Assembly (NCBI GenBank): GCA_016709875.1
Contig: JADJLZ010000018.1
Coordinates: forward strand, 131,599 to 195,598
Length of the DNA stretch: 64,000 nt
Reading direction: 5' to 3'
Source: Planctomycetota bacterium
Lineage (GTDB): Bacteria > Planctomycetota > UBA1135 > GCA-002686595
The translations under genes and the position numbers were made by a program. Below, piece by piece: positions 54,086 through 64,000 of the stretch; position 1 is the first letter of the stretch; every line of letters starts with the position of its first letter. The notes under the pieces were generated by a model. That model did no database searches and had not been told where the DNA came from. It saw only the letters and a program-made list of their open reading frames with translations.

Positions 54086-54511
54086 ATGACGAAGCACTGG
54101 ATGTTGACAGGGATTTTGGGACTGGTCTTCGCGAGCGTGTTCGCAGCGGGAGCCCTCGCGCAGGGCCCGCGGACGGGCGCGCAGGAACGGCCGCACAGGA
54201 TCCAGCACATGCAACGCCTGCACCGCGCGCGGCAGTTCGTGCGCGCGCTCGACCTCACGCTGGAGCAGAAGCAAGAGGCGCTCGCCGTGGCGGAAGCCTC
54301 GCGCGGACTCGAGCGCGGGCACAAGCGAGAGATCCTGCCGCAGGTCCGCGCGCTGCTCGCGACGCTCAGCCCCGAGCAGCACGAGCGCCTGGAGCAGCTC
54401 GCGCAGCGCCATGGACGCACCTTCGACCAGACGCGCGTCGAGCGCCGCCTGGGATTCCTGCTCAGCCGCCCGGGTGCGGCCGAGCGCCTCCGCCGCCACC
54501 TGCCGCACTGA
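54086..54511 (+). CDS. Spy/CpxP-like periplasmic LTxxQ protein
   Basis: The 141-residue exported helical protein has a leader (MLTGILGLVFASVFAAGALA) followed by a helical region with LTLEQKQEALAVAEA and LSPEQHERLEQLAQ. These are the LTxxQ repeats of the Spy/CpxP/CnrX-like chaperone family, with many basic residues. Its likely role is binding unfolded protein, or metal or signal sensing, in the periplasm. GGAGCAG lies 6-12 bases before ATG 54086. A strong hairpin follows about 70 bases after the stop. Confidence 0.75.
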   Translation: MTKHWMLTGILGLVFASVFAAGALAQGPRTGAQERPHRIQHMQRLHRARQFVRALDLTLEQKQEALAVAEASRGLERGHKREILPQVRALLATLSPEQHERLEQLAQRHGRTFDQTRVERRLGFLLSRPGAAERLRRHLPH

Positions 54512-54579
54512 GCGCAAATCGTGCACCCGCTGGGGAAGATCCCCGCCGGGCGCGCGTCGATGGATGCGGGGGAACGAAG

Positions 54580-54621
54580 CCTCTCCCCCGGGCGGGTCTC
54601 CTGAGCCGGCCGGGGGAGAGG
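54580..54621 (+). terminator. Strong hairpin, possible terminator after the Spy-like gene
   Basis: A perfect 12-base inverted repeat (CCTCTCCCCCGG at 54580-54591 and CCGGGGGAGAGG at 54610-54621) with an 18-base loop is followed by ATCCTTTTC. The stem is very stable, but the T run is short, so factor-dependent or partial termination is more likely than a strong intrinsic stop. Confidence 0.5.
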
Positions 54622-54666
54622 ATCCTTTTCATCGAGGACTGCGGCCCCGCATGCGATGCTGTCGCG

Positions 54667-56322
54667 ATGTTCGCGAGCCTCGCGCTGACGATCGCGGCCC
54701 TCTCCTGCGGCGCTGACCCGCGGACCGCCTACGACGTGCAGTCGTACAGGCTCGATCTCGCGCTCGATCCGCGCAGCCGGCGCATCGACGGCACGCTGTG
54801 CCTCGAGGCCAAGCTCGTCTCGCCCGCGACGGCGAGCCTCGTGCTCGACCTCGACCCCGCGCTCGAGTTGAGTGCGGTCGAACGACTCGAGGGTGCGCTC
54901 GACGGAACGCGCGAGTGCAGGGGCGTGGCGCTTCCCTTCCGGCGCGATGGCCGCACGCTGGTCGCGCAGCTTGGAAAGCCTGGTGCGCCCGGCGAACGCG
55001 TGCTGCTCGCGCTGCGCTACGGCGGGACGCCGCTCGAGAAGAGCTCCTTCGAGGGCTTCCACTGGAAGAAGAGCGCCGACGGCCAGCCATGGATCGACGT
55101 CGCCTGTCCGGACAGCGGCTCGAGCAGCTGGTTCCCGTGCAAGGACTCGTACTGGCATCCCGAGGACATGGCCGAGCGCGTGTGGATCAACCTGCGCGTG
55201 CCCGCCGGGCTCACGGGTGTCGCGAACGGCCGGCTTATCGCGAAGGAGGAGCAGGGCGCTTGGGACCTCTTCCGCTGGGAGCTCGCCTATCCCTGCGCGA
55301 GTTCCGCGATCGCGCTGCACGCGGGCGCCTTCGTCCACGCCTCGCGCACGCTGCAGGTCGGCGGCAAGCCGCTGGCCTGCGAGACCTGGATGCTGCCCGA
55401 GGACGCCGCCAAGGCCGAGCTGCAATTCGAGGACGTGCCGCCGCTGCTCGAGGCCTTCACCGAGGCCTTCGGCGAGTATCCGTTTCCGCGCGCGAAGTTC
55501 GCGCTGGTCGAGTCGAGCTTCCTGGGCCTGGGCCACTCGAGTTGCATCGGCTACGGCTCGAGCTTCCCGGCCTGGTGCGCGCGCGAGGGAGTCTCCGATC
55601 CGCACTCGGAGGAGAACGAGCTCTTCGACGCGGTGCTGGTGCGCGAGTGTGCGCGCGAATGGTGGGGCAACGCGCTGGGACCGCGCACGTGGGCCGACGC
55701 CTGGATCCAGGAGGGCTTCGCGACCTACGCCGAGGCCGTCTACGCCGAAAAGGTGCTCGGACCCGAGGTCGCGCAGCAGTTCCTCGAGGGCCTGCACGTG
55801 GGAGCGAACGACAAGCTCCTGCGTCCCGCGCAGAGCGACGCGAGCGTGTGCTCGGACGCCGCGCTCGGTCGCAAGGGCGCGTGGGTCTTGCACGCACTGC
55901 GCTGGCAGCTCGACGACGACGAGACCTGGTGGAAGACGCTGCGCGCTTTCCACGATCAGTTTCGCTACCGCACGGCTTCGACCGCGGACTTCCGCGAGGT
56001 ACTCGAGCGCCAGAGCGGCAAGAAGTGGGAGCGCTTCTTCCGCGCCTGGATCGAGGGCAGCGGGCATCCCGAATTGCGCGGCCGGGTCGCCGCCGAGCCC
56101 GCGCGCGTCGTGCTCGAGATCGAGAACAGCGGCAGCGACGGCACCGAATTCGAGGTCCCGCTCGAGATCACCTGGCGTGACGGCAAGGATGCGCGCCGCG
56201 AGCGCGTGATGCTCGCACCGGGGAAGAACGAGCTCGCGTTCCCGTGCAAGAGCAAGCCCAAGGGTCTCCAGGCGCGCGGCTTCGAGCACGTCCCGGGCGC
56301 GCACGCGATCAGGATCGAGTGA
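54667..56322 (+). CDS. M1-family aminopeptidase-like protein, catalytically degenerate
   Basis: The 551-residue exported protein has the M1 fold: an N-terminal beta domain with YDVQSYRLDLALDPRSRRIDGTL, EGFHWKKSADGQPWIDVACPDSGSSSWFPCKDSYWHPED, and the WADAWIQEGFATYAEA helix (the third metal ligand Glu is kept). The zinc motif HExxHxW reads RECAREWWGN at residues 326-334, so both His ligands are Arg. The exopeptidase motif GxMEN is GLGHSS. It therefore cannot bind the catalytic zinc in the usual way. It is likely a pseudoenzyme that binds peptides. The leader is short. The last 14 bases overlap the convergent RluA-like gene. Confidence 0.8.
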   Translation: MFASLALTIAALSCGADPRTAYDVQSYRLDLALDPRSRRIDGTLCLEAKLVSPATASLVLDLDPALELSAVERLEGALDGTRECRGVALPFRRDGRTLVAQLGKPGAPGERVLLALRYGGTPLEKSSFEGFHWKKSADGQPWIDVACPDSGSSSWFPCKDSYWHPEDMAERVWINLRVPAGLTGVANGRLIAKEEQGAWDLFRWELAYPCASSAIALHAGAFVHASRTLQVGGKPLACETWMLPEDAAKAELQFEDVPPLLEAFTEAFGEYPFPRAKFALVESSFLGLGHSSCIGYGSSFPAWCAREGVSDPHSEENELFDAVLVRECAREWWGNALGPRTWADAWIQEGFATYAEAVYAEKVLGPEVAQQFLEGLHVGANDKLLRPAQSDASVCSDAALGRKGAWVLHALRWQLDDDETWWKTLRAFHDQFRYRTASTADFREVLERQSGKKWERFFRAWIEGSGHPELRGRVAAEPARVVLEIENSGSDGTEFEVPLEITWRDGKDARRERVMLAPGKNELAFPCKSKPKGLQARGFEHVPGAHAIRIE

Positions 56323-57004
56323 GCCTGCGCCGCGCGGCGTCCCACGTCGCAAGCGCGGGCAGCTCGGCCTCGAAGCGCAGCTCCTCGTGCGTGACGGGGT
56401 GCTCGAAGGCCAATTCGCGCGCGTGCAGCGCGATGCTCTGGTCCTCGAGCGGGGCGCGCGCGCCGTACTTCAGGTCGCCGAGCAGCGGTGTGCCGAGCGT
56501 CGCCGCGGCTACGCGCAGCTGGTGCGAGCGCCCGGTGGCGGGCTGGAACTCGTACAGCGTGCGACCCGCATCGCGCTCGAGCACGCGCCAGCGCGTGCGC
56601 GCCTCGCGCGCGTCCTGGCGCGAGCGGCCGCAGACGTGCACACGATTGCGCTCCTCGTCTTTCCACAGGAACTGCACCAGCTCGCCCTCGTCCTCGCGCG
56701 CGCTGCCCTCGCCGATGGCCCAGTAGGTCTTGCGCGCGCGCTGCTCGCGCAGCACCTCGGCCAGGCGAGCGGCCGCCTTGCTCGTGCGCGCGAAGACCAT
56801 CACGCCCGAGACCGGCCGATCGAGGCGCTGCACGACACCGAGGAAGACCGCGCCCGGCTTGGCGTAGCGCTCCCCCACCCAGTTCTTCGAGAGTTCGAGC
56901 AGGCTCTCGTCGCCGCTGGCGTCGGGCACGCTGGGAATGCCGGCGGGCTTGGCGACCACGAGCACGTGGTTGTCACAGTGCAATACGAGCAGCGCGTGTG
57001 TCAT
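56309..57004 (-). CDS. RluA-family RNA pseudouridine synthase
   Basis: At 231 residues the protein is of the short RluA/TruC type and has no S4 domain. The catalytic segment is VVQRLDRPVSGVMVFARTSKAAARL; the catalytic Asp of the HRLDR motif is kept, though the His is Gln. RKTYWAIGEG, PATGRSHQLRVAAATLGTPLLGD and the end of the fold are present. It modifies tRNA or rRNA uridine; the site cannot be told. ATG 57004 was chosen because the fold starts there. The downstream methyltransferase gene on the same strand ends five bases before it. Confidence 0.88.
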   Translation of the reverse strand: MTHALLVLHCDNHVLVVAKPAGIPSVPDASGDESLLELSKNWVGERYAKPGAVFLGVVQRLDRPVSGVMVFARTSKAAARLAEVLREQRARKTYWAIGEGSAREDEGELVQFLWKDEERNRVHVCGRSRQDAREARTRWRVLERDAGRTLYEFQPATGRSHQLRVAAATLGTPLLGDLKYGARAPLEDQSIALHARELAFEHPVTHEELRFEAELPALATWDAARRRLTRS

Positions 57005-57008
57005 CGGA

Positions 57009-57902
57009 TCACACTCCGCGGCGCCAGCGCGCGCAGAATCCCGCCGGCAGCGCGCGCGCGCGCGCATCGCGCGGGGCGAGCACCAGCTCGCCGGACTCGA
57101 GCTCGCCGGGTCCGAGCTCGCGCAGCAGGTTCTCCAGGCTCAGCGGCGAGCAGCCGATCGCGTAGGTCGAGAGCACGACCAGCGCGCGCTCCTCGAGCAG
57201 CTCCGGCAGCGTCGCGACGAGTTCCGCGACGTGCTCTTCGAACTGCCAGGTCTCGCCCTTGGGCCCGCGGCCGTGGTGCGGCGGATCGAGCAGCACGACC
57301 GAGTAACGCGCCTTGCGGCGCACTTCGCGGCGCGCGAAGGCCGGAGCGTCGTCGACGATCAGGCGCAGCGCGTCAGCCGGCAGCCGCGAGAGCTCCGCGT
57401 TCTCGCGCGTCCAGGCCACCGAGGTCTTCGACGCGTCCACGTGCGTCACCTCGTAGCCCGCCTGCGCGGCGAGCACGCTTGCGACGCCGGTGTAGCCGAA
57501 GAGGTTCAGCAGACGCGGCCGCGCGGGGCCGAAGCGCCCGCGCAGCGCGCCGACGAGCTCCCAGTTGGGCGCCTGCTCAGGAAACACGCCGACGTGCTTG
57601 AAGGGCGTCGGCCGGACGTGAAAGCGCCCGCCGCCGATCGGCATCGTCCAGCTCGGCGCCTTGCCGCGCAGCTCCGGCGGGGCCAGACGGCGCGCTTCCC
57701 AACGACCGCCGCGGTCGGATTCGCGCACGAACACCAGTTGCGCTTCGTCCCAGCGCGCCGGCGGATGGACCGGCCGCCAGAGCGCCTGCGGATCGGGCCG
57801 ACGCAGGAGCACGCCGCCGTAGCGCTCGAGTTTCTCCCCGCCCCCGCTGTCGACGAGCTCATGGAATTCCAGGCTGGGGGCGGCAAAGGCTGCAGAGTGC
57901 AC
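57009..57902 (-). CDS. Class I SAM-dependent methyltransferase (RlmI-like)
   Basis: The 297-residue enzyme has the SAM-binding LLNLFGYTGVASVLAAQAG, then YEVTHVDASKTSVAWTRENAEL, and the catalytic motif YSVVLLDPPHHGRGPKGETW. The N-terminal half, with QLVFVRESDRG and RFHVRPTPFKHVGVFPEQAPNW, is typical of RlmI/RlmK-like 23S rRNA cytosine methyltransferases and the UPF methyltransferases near them. The target RNA base is not proven. GTG 57902 is the likely start; the frame is open for 350 codons upstream without homology. It is in one unit with the RluA-family gene, both RNA modification enzymes. Confidence 0.85.
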   Translation of the reverse strand: MHSAAFAAPSLEFHELVDSGGGEKLERYGGVLLRRPDPQALWRPVHPPARWDEAQLVFVRESDRGGRWEARRLAPPELRGKAPSWTMPIGGGRFHVRPTPFKHVGVFPEQAPNWELVGALRGRFGPARPRLLNLFGYTGVASVLAAQAGYEVTHVDASKTSVAWTRENAELSRLPADALRLIVDDAPAFARREVRRKARYSVVLLDPPHHGRGPKGETWQFEEHVAELVATLPELLEERALVVLSTYAIGCSPLSLENLLRELGPGELESGELVLAPRDARARALPAGFCARWRRGV

Positions 57903-57986
57903 CCGACAAGCGTAGCGGAATTTCTTTCCGTTTCGATCCCTCGGGAACGGGAAGCCGGGCTCAACGTCCGAAGCTTCTTCGTCGAT

Positions 57987-60548
<2,562 letters not shown>

Positions 60549-61592
60549 TCAGCCGTCGCCGTCGATCAGGTTGCCCAGGCCGAAGGCACGGTCGAGCACC
60601 GAGCCCTCTTCCTTGCGCCAGCCGTGCGAGGCGCGCTGCAGCCGGTCGGCCAGGCGCGAGAAGGGCAGCGACTGCAGCCACACGCGTCCTGGACCGGTGA
60701 GGCTCGCATAGAACAGGCCTTCGCCGCCGAAGAGTGCCGTCTTGATGCCGCCCACGAACTGGATGTCGTAGTCGACGCTCGGCTGCAGCGCGACGAGGCA
60801 GCCCGTGTCGACGCGCAGCCTTTCGCCCGGCTTCAGGTCGAGCGTGTGCACCGTTCCCCCGGCGTGCACGAAGGTCCAGCCGTCGCCGGTGAGGCGCTGC
60901 ATGATGAAGCCCTCGCCGCCGAACAGGCCGACGCCGATGCGCTTCTGGAAGGCGATGCCGATCTGCACGCCGCGCGCGGCGCACAGGAACGAATCCTTCT
61001 GGCAGATCAGTTCGCCGCCGAGCTGTGAGAGGTCGAGCGGCACGATCTTGCCCGCGTAGGGCGCCGCGAAGGCGACGCGCTCCTTGCCCGAGCTGCCCTG
61101 GTGGTGGAATACCGTCATGAACAGGCTCTCGCCCGTGATCAGGCGCTTGCCCGCGCCGACGAGCTTGTCGAGGAAGCCCTGCGGCTGCGTGCGCCCGTCG
61201 CCGAAGACCGTCTGCAGCGCGATCTGCTGCGTCATGTACATCAGCGCACCCGCCTCGGCGACAGCACTCTCGCCCGGATCGAGCTCGATCTCGACGAACT
61301 GCATCTCCGAGCCGTGGAGCGTGTAGTCGATCTCGTGCGAGCTGCGGCGCACCGACTCGCCCTCGATCGGATCGCTCGGCGGCGGCGGGGAGCCGACGGA
61401 GGCAGCCGAGGGCGCGGCGCCCGAGAACTCCGGGAGGTCGCGCAGCTTCTGCCAGCTCGCCATGCCCGGCTTCCACAGCAGCGTGTCGCCGCTCGCGCTG
61501 CCGTTGCGCAAGTTGCTCTCGACGTCGCTCTGCTTCACCGGTCCGACCTGCTGGCCGCCGATCGACATGTACCAGGCATCCTGATCCGACAT
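60549..61592 (-). CDS. AIM24/TIGR00266-like protein with N-terminal GYF_2 domain
   Basis: The 347-residue protein begins with a GYF_2-type adaptor domain (AWYMSIGGQQVGPVKQSDVESN, then GDTLLWKPGMASWQKLRDLPEF), a short Pro-rich linker, and a TIGR00266/AIM24 beta-rich domain (IDYTLHGSEMQFVEIELDPGESAVAEAGALMYM, with GGEGFIMQRLTGDGWTFVHAGG and similar repeats). These proteins are linked to tail-anchored or membrane-associated assemblies, but their function is poorly known. GGAGGA precedes ATG 61592. It follows a DUF533-like gene by 18 bases on the same strand. Confidence 0.8.
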   Translation of the reverse strand: MSDQDAWYMSIGGQQVGPVKQSDVESNLRNGSASGDTLLWKPGMASWQKLRDLPEFSGAAPSAASVGSPPPPSDPIEGESVRRSSHEIDYTLHGSEMQFVEIELDPGESAVAEAGALMYMTQQIALQTVFGDGRTQPQGFLDKLVGAGKRLITGESLFMTVFHHQGSSGKERVAFAAPYAGKIVPLDLSQLGGELICQKDSFLCAARGVQIGIAFQKRIGVGLFGGEGFIMQRLTGDGWTFVHAGGTVHTLDLKPGERLRVDTGCLVALQPSVDYDIQFVGGIKTALFGGEGLFYASLTGPGRVWLQSLPFSRLADRLQRASHGWRKEEGSVLDRAFGLGNLIDGDG

Positions 61593-61610
61593 GCTTCCTC
61601 CGTCTGCGTT

Positions 61611-62237
61611 TCAGCCAGCCGACGCGATGCGCGCGGCCGTTTCGGTTTCGAGCGCCTGCGCGCGCGCCGCGTCGAGCGCCAGCAGATTCGCCAGACCGAC
61701 CAGGAACACGCGCTCGGCGCCGTTGACGTCCTGGTCCGCGCGCACGACGGTGTAGGCGAGCACGTAGAGCGCCTCCTTCTCGGCCGGCTCGATCACGCCG
61801 GCGACGATCTGTGCCAGCGGGCGCGGGCTCTGCAGTTCGCTCTCGACCAGGTGCTCGGCGCCGATCTCTTGCGCCTCCTTCAAGATCGCGGCGCGTTCGG
61901 CCGCTCCGAGTTCGCCGTCGCAGCGCGCGGCCGAGATCACCAGGCGCAGGATGCGCTGCACGCCCGGGTTCGCGGCGGGCTCGGGCAACGGCGGCGGCCC
62001 GCCGCGGATCACGGTCGTCCCATCCGCGACGACCGGTGGCGCCGAGCCGAACGCGCTGCCGCCGTTCGAACGCAGCGCGTAGTAGGCCGCCGCCGCGAGG
62101 CCGGCGAGGCCGATCATCCCGCGCGTCCCGAGGAAGGGCGACGCGCCGTGGCCGAGAAAGCTCTCGGCGCGGCGGTGGTGCTTGGGGCGCGCGCCCATCG
62201 CGGCGCCGATCAGCGGACCGAGGAAGGAGAGGCTCAT
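61611..62237 (-). CDS. DUF533/TerB-like membrane-associated protein
   Basis: The 208-residue protein has a hydrophobic GMIGLAGLAAAAYYALRS helix at about 38-58. Its C-terminal helical bundle (VQRILRLVISAARCDGELGAAERAAILKEAQEIG plus EKEALYVLAYTVVRADQDVNGAERVFLVGLANLL) is the DUF533/TerB fold. That fold often has acidic residues for calcium or metal. GTG 62246 is also possible, but ATG 62237 begins at MSLSFLGPLIG. It is in one unit with the AIM24-like gene. Function is unknown. Confidence 0.75.
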   Translation of the reverse strand: MSLSFLGPLIGAAMGARPKHHRRAESFLGHGASPFLGTRGMIGLAGLAAAAYYALRSNGGSAFGSAPPVVADGTTVIRGGPPPLPEPAANPGVQRILRLVISAARCDGELGAAERAAILKEAQEIGAEHLVESELQSPRPLAQIVAGVIEPAEKEALYVLAYTVVRADQDVNGAERVFLVGLANLLALDAARAQALETETAARIASAG

Positions 62238-62335
62238 CGCGGGCACAGCCTACGCGCAAGCCGCGCCCGCATTCGAGCCCGCTCTCGGCGGATTCGACGG
62301 CGGGCGCGGCGTTGCCCGAGTGGGCGCTCGGAAGC

Positions 62336-64000
62336 TCAGGGCGCCCAGTACGTCGCGAGCTGATTCGTGATGTTGAAGGTGCTCGCCGAAGCGCAGCCGC
62401 CGAGCACGGTCGGATCGCGGTAGTACACGCCGTAGTAACGGCTCGTCCCGGCAAGGATCGGGTCACCCAGCGCCGTGGAGCGCGCGCTGACCTTCGGGTC
62501 GGTGGGCTCCGGCGCGGTGATGCTCCCGCCCGAGGCCGTCTTCGTGTAGAGCCGCTTCAGGCTGCCACCGACGCAGCGGATGCCCTGGCCGAAGACCAAG
62601 CCCGCGGGAGACACGGCGTCGCCCTGCAGCAGGAAGCTCGTCGCGGTCGGCTTCTCAGCCGCGGTCGTGAAGACGAGCGAGTCGCCGAGCACCGACGCGT
62701 CGCCCGTCACGCTGAGCGTCGCGCCGCCCGTGGCGGAGCTGTTGTCGCAACCGCGCCCCGAACCCGCGGCCGGATTCGCACACGGGCAAGCGAGCACGCC
62801 CGCGACGCCTGGATCACAGAACGGGACCGGCGCGATCGGGCCGGGGACATAGTTCGCGTCGAGCGCGTCGAGGTCGTCTCCAAAGGCCCCCAAGCCCGCG
62901 CGCGCGGTCGCCAGGCCGAGCGACTCGGCCGGGACGATGATCTGCGGCGTGAGCCCCGCGGCCGCCGGCGGCCCGAGGATGTCGCCCGGCTCGATCGGGA
63001 TGCCGATCAAGCTGTCGAGCATGCCCACCACCAGCGATCCACGGCGCACGCTGAAGCGCACGACGTCTCCCGCCGCACCGATCTGGTAGCCGGGCACACC
63101 GTTCTCGCGCAGCGCGAGCGCGTCGAGGTCGTCCGTGCCGACTCCGCCGAGGTCCAGGCCGAGCGCGATCGGCGGCGCGTAGACCACGATGGCCGCGCCG
63201 GGCACCGCGCGGTTCAGGATCGCCGCCGGCGCGAAGCCGTTGGCCGGGCCCGAGCCGCTGTTGAACACACCGCGCAACGGATCGAAGAAGGCTGCGTCGA
63301 GCGAGAAGTAGATCCCGCCGCCGCCCGCGCCGGGCCCCGATCCGAGGTCGAACGCATCGACGTTGTCGCCCGGCCGCGCGCCCGCACCCGCCATCGGCGG
63401 GCGGGGCTCGAGGACGCCGAAGCCGGGGTACACGGCTCCGCTCGCGCTGGGCAGACCGTCGCCGTCGACCAGCGCGTGGTTTCCCATCACGATCCCGGGC
63501 GGAACGGGCCAGGGCGGCAGGGTGGCGCTGCGGAAGATGTCGGCGGACGCATCGAAGGTCCCCGGCACGAGCCCCTCACTGCGCACGTTCGGCGCGAGAG
63601 GCAGACCGGGGATCCCGCGCGCGAACTCGTCCACGGAGAAGATCCAGGTGCCCGGAGGCTCGATCACACCCGCGGGCGGCAGCGCGTCCAGACCGTAGGA
63701 GAGCGCGTCGAGCTCGTTGGGGCAGGGAACTCCGGGGGGCGAGGCGAGGCAGCCCGTGTAGCTCGGCAGCCCGAGGCCTCCGCCCGCGGCACCGCCGGGC
63801 ACGAGCGTCCCGGGCACCGGAAGCGGGCCGAGCGCGGGGACGCCGGCCATGCCGATCCCCGCCGTCGCCGGCGTCAGGATGTCGCTCGGCCGGATCGGCG
63901 CCCCGGTGAATGAGTTCGGGACGCTGTTCGTCGGCCCGAAGTAGTCGATCGAGAAGCTGACCTGCGCCTGCGCCGCGGCGCCGCCGCCGAGGAGAGATGC
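62336..64000 (-). CDS. Secreted repeat protein, 5' end beyond the window
   Basis: The frame stays open to base 64000, so the true start is outside; 554 codons are in the window. The upstream part ends a leader (ASLLGGGAAAQAQVSFSIDYF), consistent with cleavage after AQA. The body has repeated blocks with a D/N-x-L/V-D-A-L/F core: NELDALSYGLDAL, DNVDAFDLG, DDLDALALRENG and DDLDALDANYVPG. Two are followed by segments like IYFSLDAAFFD and VVRFSVRRGS. The tail (LATYWAP) has a compact Cys-containing domain. I do not recognise a family. It may be a surface or storage protein. Confidence 0.7.
   Translation of the reverse strand, partial: ASLLGGGAAAQAQVSFSIDYFGPTNSVPNSFTGAPIRPSDILTPATAGIGMAGVPALGPLPVPGTLVPGGAAGGGLGLPSYTGCLASPPGVPCPNELDALSYGLDALPPAGVIEPPGTWIFSVDEFARGIPGLPLAPNVRSEGLVPGTFDASADIFRSATLPPWPVPPGIVMGNHALVDGDGLPSASGAVYPGFGVLEPRPPMAGAGARPGDNVDAFDLGSGPGAGGGGIYFSLDAAFFDPLRGVFNSGSGPANGFAPAAILNRAVPGAAIVVYAPPIALGLDLGGVGTDDLDALALRENGVPGYQIGAAGDVVRFSVRRGSLVVGMLDSLIGIPIEPGDILGPPAAAGLTPQIIVPAESLGLATARAGLGAFGDDLDALDANYVPGPIAPVPFCDPGVAGVLACPCANPAAGSGRGCDNSSATGGATLSVTGDASVLGDSLVFTTAAEKPTATSFLLQGDAVSPAGLVFGQGIRCVGGSLKRLYTKTASGGSITAPEPTDPKVSARSTALGDPILAGTSRYYGVYYRDPTVLGGCASASTFNITNQLATYWAP

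Overview
The window is one stretch of a very GC-rich bacterial chromosome, densely coded on both strands, with no tRNA or rRNA gene, CRISPR array or insertion sequence that I can see. Gene content points to Planctomycetota or a close relative. The evidence is a planctomycete-style cytochrome c plus DUF1080 pair, a sigma factor fused to carboxypeptidase-regulatory-like repeats, many secreted or lipid-anchored beta-propeller proteins, a Ser/Thr kinase with ATPase and TPR parts, futalosine-pathway menaquinone genes, and an outer-membrane porin. This placement is an inference from gene families, not from a marker gene.

Layout. 1-13.7 kb: peroxiredoxin tail, REC-PEP/pyruvate-binding protein, gdhA, cysS, a secreted unknown, a giant Ser/Thr kinase, then a Fur-box-like site followed by an overlapping three-gene set (porin, FMN-binding/ApbE fusion, membrane protein). 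13.7-22.8 kb: LPS-kinase-like protein and KptA with a long Arg/Gly-rich tail (own sigma70-type promoter), a membrane phosphodiesterase, a GT39-like glycosyltransferase and a di-haem peroxidase. 22.8-35 kb: sigma factor/membrane fusion, trans-sulfuration enzyme, FabZ-like protein, BNR-type lipoprotein, a minimal Pus10-like pseudouridine synthase, lgt coupled to an RNase HII-like gene, a 32-residue membrane microprotein, and an FAD oxidoreductase. 35-42.4 kb: beta-propeller lipoprotein, gamma-glutamyltransferase with a terminator-like hairpin inside its signal-peptide region, NTF2-like lipoprotein, glycyl-tRNA synthetase, prenyltransferase-repeat lipoprotein. 42.4-46.6 kb: three paralogous TlpA-like secreted proteins. 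46.6-64 kb: mqnC-mqnE, cytochrome c/DUF1080 operon, small XRE regulator, metallophosphoesterase, Spy-like protein, M1-type pseudopeptidase, RluA-type synthase, methyltransferase, hybrid histidine kinase, AIM24-like and DUF533-like proteins, and a truncated secreted repeat protein.

The strongest unusual signal is at 44344-46579. Two adjacent TlpA/thioredoxin-like genes each carry an in-frame TGA exactly where the first Cys of the CxxC redox motif should be (W-TGA-P-P-C). In both, the reading frame continues with the rest of the thioredoxin fold, and a stem-loop directly follows the TGA. I read them as tandem selenoproteins with a UPPC centre, which standard gene callers would split into four pieces. 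A third paralogue next to them has lost the redox motif. Other items worth attention are the sigma-factor fusion with a perfect internal Shine-Dalgarno start at its membrane segment, KptA with a disordered tail, a bacterial Pus10 without its N-terminal domain, and the Fur-box/flavinylation module.
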